Assembly (NCBI GenBank): GCA_020634235.1
Contig: JACKCB010000002.1
Coordinates: forward strand, 1-64,000
DNA length: 64,000 nt
Source of the DNA: Ardenticatenaceae bacterium
GTDB lineage: Bacteria > Chloroflexota > Anaerolineae > Promineifilales > Promineifilaceae
Direction of reading: 5' to 3'
This document shows positions 60,581 to 64,000 of this stretch, piece after piece (within the stretch, counting starts at the first letter, position 1; each line of letters opens with the position of its first letter). The notes beneath the pieces were generated by a model, which worked only from the letters and a program-made list of their open reading frames with translations, ran no database searches and was not told where the DNA came from. Both the position numbers and the translations under genes were made by a program.

Positions 60581-60667
60581 ACGGTTGTTCGGCTCGCAAC
60601 AGGAACAACCCGCACAACAACTTCAACGACAACAACGGTGTGCGGTTGGTGGTGTCCACACTTCTCA
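60581..60667 (+). repeat. DGR template repeat (TR)
   Basis: 87-bp template matching the VR. It is AAC-rich (translated in the VR frame as RNRNNPHNNFNDNNGVR), the hallmark of adenine-mutagenesis templates. It is followed by G/C-rich sequence and the hairpin at 60780-60815. Confidence 0.95.
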
Positions 60668-60779
60668 AGGGGCAGTGTCCCTACCAGAAATGCGCAGCGG
60701 GTACGCCTGCAGCGCCGCGGTGAGAAATGGCGGGGTTTTGTCCTGGCCGCGCCTGGCAGCAGGCCGGGCAAATAACAAC

Positions 60780-60815
60780 GGCCGCGCCGCCTCGGTTCGT
60801 CCCTGTGGCGCGGCC
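60780..60815. repeat. hairpin downstream of TR
   Basis: GGCCGCGCC (60780-60788) with GGCGCGGCC (60807-60815): a 9-bp perfect stem and 18-nt loop, between TR and the RT 3' end. It could end TR and RT transcripts from both sides. Confidence 0.6.
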
Positions 60816-60885
60816 ACTTCTCCTTTTCCGGAGGGGAGGCTTTGACCAAGACTGAACACGCACCGGCCAAAGCCCCGTCGCCAAC

Positions 60886-61935
60886 TTATCGGGGCAAGAC
60901 AATTTCCCGTGTCAGCAGCGCTTTTCGCAACCCCACCGTATTGCCAAAGCGGGCATAATTCACCCACCCTCGTACAGACGCATTCACGACATCTAGCCCA
61001 ACTTCTCCTGTCGCATATTGCCGCAGCAGCCCGCGAAACCTGCGCCGGTAGGCAATCCCCTTACGCCGTTTCAAGCGCATCCTATCCGGGAAAATGTGGA
61101 AACCGAGGAAGGGAATGCCCTCTGTCACCGGGCGGGGGTGAGCGCTAGGATGGACTGTCAATCGCAGTTCCGCCAATTTCCCCACCACGGCCGCGCGCCA
61201 CATCCATAAGCGCTCTTTATCGTCGGCAAACAACAACAAGTCATCCACGTAGCGTACGTACCCCTTGCAGCCCAGCCCCCTTTTGATGAAATGGTCAAGT
61301 GGATTCAGGTATACATTGGCCCAAAACTGGCTGGTGAGGTTGCCAATAGGCAGCCCACGCGGGCGCAGCGCCGCCAACAAATCGTCGCCGGGAAAGTAAA
61401 CAATCTCATACTGCGCCCGCAGCACATCCTTGCCGCTGTCCAAAATGGTATCGACTAACCATAGCACCCGCTCATCATCGATTTTCTGCGCCAGCAGCCC
61501 GCGCAAGATACCATGGTCAATGCTGGGAAAAAACTGGCGAACGTCAAGCTGCAAGACGTAAGGAAAGCGGCGGGCAAACTGCTGGCAGCGGGCGCGGGCG
61601 CGATGCGTGCCTTTGCCCAGGCGGTTGGCATAGCTGTCTTCAATAAAGCTGCGCTCAAACCGCCCTTCAATCAGGTTACAGAGGGCATGGTGTACAACCC
61701 GGTCGTGGAACGGGGCGGCACTGATCAGCCGGTGCTTGGGATCGTGAATAAAGAAACGATGGTAACCTTCGGGGGCGTATTGCTGCCCTTGCAGTTCGAT
61801 TTGCAGCCACGCCAGGTTGTCTTCCAGCCGGTATTCAAAGGCGGCCACGTTCGGATGGCTGCGCTTACCCCGGCTGGCCTTGCGGTAGGCCAGCAGCAGA
61901 TTATCCCAGGCTGTCAGGTGATCGAACAAAGTCAT
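60886..61935 (-). CDS. diversity-generating retroelement reverse transcriptase
   Basis: DGR-type RT of 349 aa. Catalytic motifs: LQLDVRQFFPSID with Asp131, the DGR-specific GLPIGNLTSQ (194-203) in place of the intron/retron PQG, and YVDD (229-232). The C-terminal thumb has the basic RMRLKRRKGIAYRRRF and a VRGWVNYARFGNT region. The gene runs opposite to TR, avd and target, converging on TR. It is required to reverse-transcribe TR with adenine errors. Confidence 0.95.
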   Translation of the reverse strand: MTLFDHLTAWDNLLLAYRKASRGKRSHPNVAAFEYRLEDNLAWLQIELQGQQYAPEGYHRFFIHDPKHRLISAAPFHDRVVHHALCNLIEGRFERSFIEDSYANRLGKGTHRARARCQQFARRFPYVLQLDVRQFFPSIDHGILRGLLAQKIDDERVLWLVDTILDSGKDVLRAQYEIVYFPGDDLLAALRPRGLPIGNLTSQFWANVYLNPLDHFIKRGLGCKGYVRYVDDLLLFADDKERLWMWRAAVVGKLAELRLTVHPSAHPRPVTEGIPFLGFHIFPDRMRLKRRKGIAYRRRFRGLLRQYATGEVGLDVVNASVRGWVNYARFGNTVGLRKALLTREIVLPR

Positions 61936-62052
61936 CTATGCTATACTTCAACTATCCTAACCAGTTTCCGACAGGATAGGACCACTATACAACGCACATT
62001 AACGTTGCCGCAACGCTAAGTCAATCCGGGCCGTTTTTCTGCAGCCTGGCAA

Positions 62053-62058
62053 TATAAT
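62053..62058 (+). promoter_or_regulatory. -10 element before P450
   Basis: TATAAT 125 nt before the P450 start. No clear -35 lies 17 bp upstream, so this is tentative. Confidence 0.35.
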
Positions 62059-62076
62059 AAGCAACTGCCGCTGAAG

Positions 62077-62107
62077 GTCGTTGCCTTCAACAGGCTCAGG
62101 CAACGAC
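62077..62107. repeat. dispersed palindrome with CAACAGGCTC loop
   Basis: Arms GTCGTTGCCT (62077-62086) and AGGCAACGAC (62098-62107) are perfect inverse complements. The loop contains TCAACAGGCTC, the core word of the repeat family at 7203, 17738 and 59053. Confidence 0.85.
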
Positions 62108-62182
62108 TTGTGCCGGCAAAATCAGCACAACTATCTCGCCAGCGCGCCCCAACCGGCGCGGCTGCCGACAAGGAAGACAAAC

Positions 62183-63556
62183 ATGAACCAACAAACACCC
62201 CCCCTGGTATCCGGCGCGCTGCCCGGCCTGGGGCACGCCCTGGAGTTCCAGCGCGACCGCTCCGGCCTCGTCCGCCGCGGTTTTGAAGAGCATGGCGCCG
62301 TGTTCGCCATCAAGCTGGCCAGCCAAAACGTGGCCGTCGTCATCGGGCCAGAACATCAAAAAACCTTCTTCATGGAAACAGACAAAGCGCTCAACATCCA
62401 GGAACCCTACCGCTTCCTGCTCTCGATGTTTGGCGAAGTGCTCTTCCTGGCCCCCCCAGAAGAGTACAAAGCGCAGCGCCCCCTGGTGCAAGAGCTGTTC
62501 AAGCGCGAGAAGATGCTCCACTACGTCGACGTGATGCAAGTCGAAGTCCAGAAATGGCTGGACCAGCTCGGTGATGAAGGGGAGATGGAGCTGGTAGGCG
62601 AGATTGTGTGGCTGGTGCAGGAAGTGGCCGGCAACTGCTTCCTGGGGCCAGAGATTCACCAGCGCATCGGGCGCGAGTTTTGGGATCTGTATGCCGACCT
62701 CAGCAAATCGCTGGATCCGCTGCTGCCCCCCAATTTGCCGCTGCCCAAGTTCATCCGCCGCGACCGCGCCCGGGCGCGCATGCTAGAAATCCTGCGCCCG
62801 ATCATCGCCGAGCGCCGGCAGCAGCCGGCGCTGTACGACGACTTCCTGCAAGACCTGGTCAACCGGCGTCACCCCGATGGCCGTGAATTCGACGAGGAGC
62901 TAATTGTCAATCTGCTCCTGGGCCTGATGTTTGCCGGGCACGAAACCACCGCCGGGCAGGCGGCCTGGAGCATCATCCTGCTGCTGCAAAACCCCGAATA
63001 CCTGGCCCTGGTCCAGGAAGAGATTGAACGGGTGGCCCCATACGGCACCCACATCGACCCCAGGCGCTTTGCCCAGTTGGAGCACATCAGTTGGGCCGTG
63101 CGCGAGGTAGAGCGGCTGCGCCCCTCGGCCGAAATGTTGATGCGCACGGTGCACGAAGACGTGACCTTTGGCGATTACGTGGTGCCCAAGGGCTGGCTGG
63201 TGCAGGTGGCCCAGGAAATTGGCCACAATCTGCCGGCGCTGTTCGACCGGCCGGGGCAGTTTGACCCCCTGCGCTACGCCCCCGGCCGGGCCGAGGACAA
63301 GGCCGACCGCTTCGCCCTCTTTGGCTTTGGCGGCGGCACCCACAAATGCACCGGCATGAACTTCGCCAACAACGAGATGACCATCATCACCGCCCTGCTC
63401 TTCCAGCAGTACGACCTGACCCTGGTCACCACCAACCCCGGCATCAACCGCGGCCTGGGGGCCAGCCGGCCAGAAAAAACCATCATCCGCTACCGGCGCA
63501 AAGCACTCGCCCCGGCCGGGGTACCCACCCCCCTCCCTGAAGCCGCCGTGGCCTGA
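62183..63556 (+). CDS. cytochrome P450 (CYP51-like)
   Basis: Heme monooxygenase of 457 aa. The I-helix is GLMFAGHETTAGQ, the K-helix ExxR is EVERLRP and the heme-binding loop FGFGGGTHKCTGMNFA has Cys389. The sequence pattern (GHETTAG, GGGTHKCTGM) is close to bacterial CYP51-like and related soluble P450s. No redox partner is adjacent. The ATG at 62183 with AAGGAAG upstream gives a normal family length. Confidence 0.93.
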   Translation: MNQQTPPLVSGALPGLGHALEFQRDRSGLVRRGFEEHGAVFAIKLASQNVAVVIGPEHQKTFFMETDKALNIQEPYRFLLSMFGEVLFLAPPEEYKAQRPLVQELFKREKMLHYVDVMQVEVQKWLDQLGDEGEMELVGEIVWLVQEVAGNCFLGPEIHQRIGREFWDLYADLSKSLDPLLPPNLPLPKFIRRDRARARMLEILRPIIAERRQQPALYDDFLQDLVNRRHPDGREFDEELIVNLLLGLMFAGHETTAGQAAWSIILLLQNPEYLALVQEEIERVAPYGTHIDPRRFAQLEHISWAVREVERLRPSAEMLMRTVHEDVTFGDYVVPKGWLVQVAQEIGHNLPALFDRPGQFDPLRYAPGRAEDKADRFALFGFGGGTHKCTGMNFANNEMTIITALLFQQYDLTLVTTNPGINRGLGASRPEKTIIRYRRKALAPAGVPTPLPEAAVA

Positions 63557-63584
63557 CCTGGGTCCCCTTTCAACCTTACCGCTC

Positions 63585-63619
63585 AAGATTGGTCCAATCT
63601 CCACGATTGGACCAATCTT
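63585..63619. repeat. palindromic repeat (AAGATTGGNCCAAT family)
   Basis: Perfect 15-bp arms AAGATTGGTCCAATC (63585-63599) and complement (63605-63619) with a 5-nt loop. It shares its core with the repeat at 22598-22658 and may terminate the P450 transcript. Confidence 0.9.
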
Positions 63620-63672
63620 TCAGCCTGACTCCATCTTCGCCACACCCGTGGCACCAACCGCAGGAGAATTCC

Positions 63673-64000
63673 ATGAGCAAACGATGGCAAACTTGGGCTG
63701 TTGCCGGCGCAGCGGTCGGGATGGCCGGCGCCATCCTCTGGCAGCGCCGCCAGCAGCAAGCCACCCACCAAGACACCACCCCCTTCAGCACCAAATACGG
63801 CCCCTGGGCCATTGTCACCGGCGCCGCCCGCGCCGAAGGCATTGGCTACGGCTTTGCCCGCCACCTGGCCGGGCGGCAAATCAACCTCGTCCTGGTCGAC
63901 ATCCTGGCCGACGAGCTGGAAGCCCGCGCCGCCGAACTGCGCCGCAACTACCTGGTCAAGGTCCGGCCGGTGGCCCTGGACCTGGGGCAGCCAGACTTCA
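63673..64000 (+). CDS. short-chain dehydrogenase/reductase, truncated by window end
   Basis: First 109 codons. A membrane-anchor-like segment (WAVAGAAVGMAGAILW) leads to a Rossmann start, AIVTGAARAEGIGYGFARHL, with the TGxxxxxxGIG cofactor loop and NLVLVDILADELE, as in SDR enzymes. The ATG has AGGAG upstream. The catalytic YxxxK lies beyond the window. It may be co-transcribed with the P450, 116 nt upstream. Confidence 0.85.
   Translation, partial: MSKRWQTWAVAGAAVGMAGAILWQRRQQQATHQDTTPFSTKYGPWAIVTGAARAEGIGYGFARHLAGRQINLVLVDILADELEARAAELRRNYLVKVRPVALDLGQPDF

Larger units (their letters stand above)
61936..62182. other. intergenic region between RT and P450
   Basis: Divergent upstream region for both genes. 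It contains a TATAAT and the CTTCGACAGGCTCAG-type palindrome described next. No further gene is seen. Confidence 0.5.

Noticed and set aside
59419..60667. TR/VR as a CRISPR or simple tandem repeat
   Set aside because: Only two copies over 1.1 kb apart, with differences concentrated at template adenines, fits a DGR instead.

Overview
The window looks like a chromosomal piece of a GC-rich Chloroflexota bacterium (Anaerolineae or Promineifilaceae type). This is an inference from gene content, many short palindromic insertions, very frequent CCCGGCCGGG and ACGGCCGT words, dense toxin-antitoxin pairs and gene remnants. No rRNA, tRNA or CRISPR array was seen.

Left part (0.2-9.1 kb, plus strand): a surface-polysaccharide block with a GT-C glycosyltransferase, a HepT-like protein, a GT4 glycosyltransferase, a polyprenyl-phosphate sugar transferase behind a structured leader, a family-5 nucleotidyltransferase and a Wzc-like chain-length/tyrosine-kinase protein. 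A vapBC-type module sits inside this block between two 60-bp direct repeats copied from the start of the GT4 gene.

Centre left (9.1-27.1 kb): two divergent lasso-peptide gene clusters. Cluster A (minus strand) is giant gingipain-like (C25) secreted protein > lasso cyclase > precursor > HPr-kinase-like protein. Cluster B (plus strand) is giant subtilase+C25 protein > lasso cyclase > precursor, followed by a gene-poor 1 kb stretch and an opposite-strand RRE (B1) and leader-peptidase (B2) pair. Cluster A has only a B2 pseudogene that lost its catalytic-Cys segment, so the one intact B1/B2 pair probably serves both. A third C25 C-terminal remnant lies at 26.8 kb. Physical coupling of C25 proteases to lasso cyclases, seen twice, is the most novel-looking feature here.

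Middle (27.1-53.7 kb): BrnTA, a PanB-plus-unknown gene pair, a lipoprotein propeller, an LLM oxidoreductase, GNAT, a cyclase-AAA-TPR regulator, an AbiEii-like locus, a radical SAM enzyme, a run of small membrane/NAD(P)-binding genes, a NarL-type two-component system with an embedded cupin gene, an alpha/alpha-toroid protein, a HAD phosphatase, a beta-carbonic anhydrase and an SH3b lipoprotein. Several gene fragments (cytochrome c, MGMT-like, alpha/beta hydrolase, Mut7-C) lie between these.

Right part (53.8-64 kb): a U32 peptidase (RlhA-like), then a complete diversity-generating retroelement. Its target is a membrane-anchored NACHT ATPase with a C-terminal formylglycine-enzyme-like (C-lectin fold) domain; hicBA, avd, a template repeat and an oppositely oriented reverse transcriptase follow. 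Template and variable repeats differ almost only at template adenines. A cytochrome P450 and the start of a short-chain dehydrogenase close the window.

All calls come from reading the sequence. Family assignments rest on motif recognition, not database searches.
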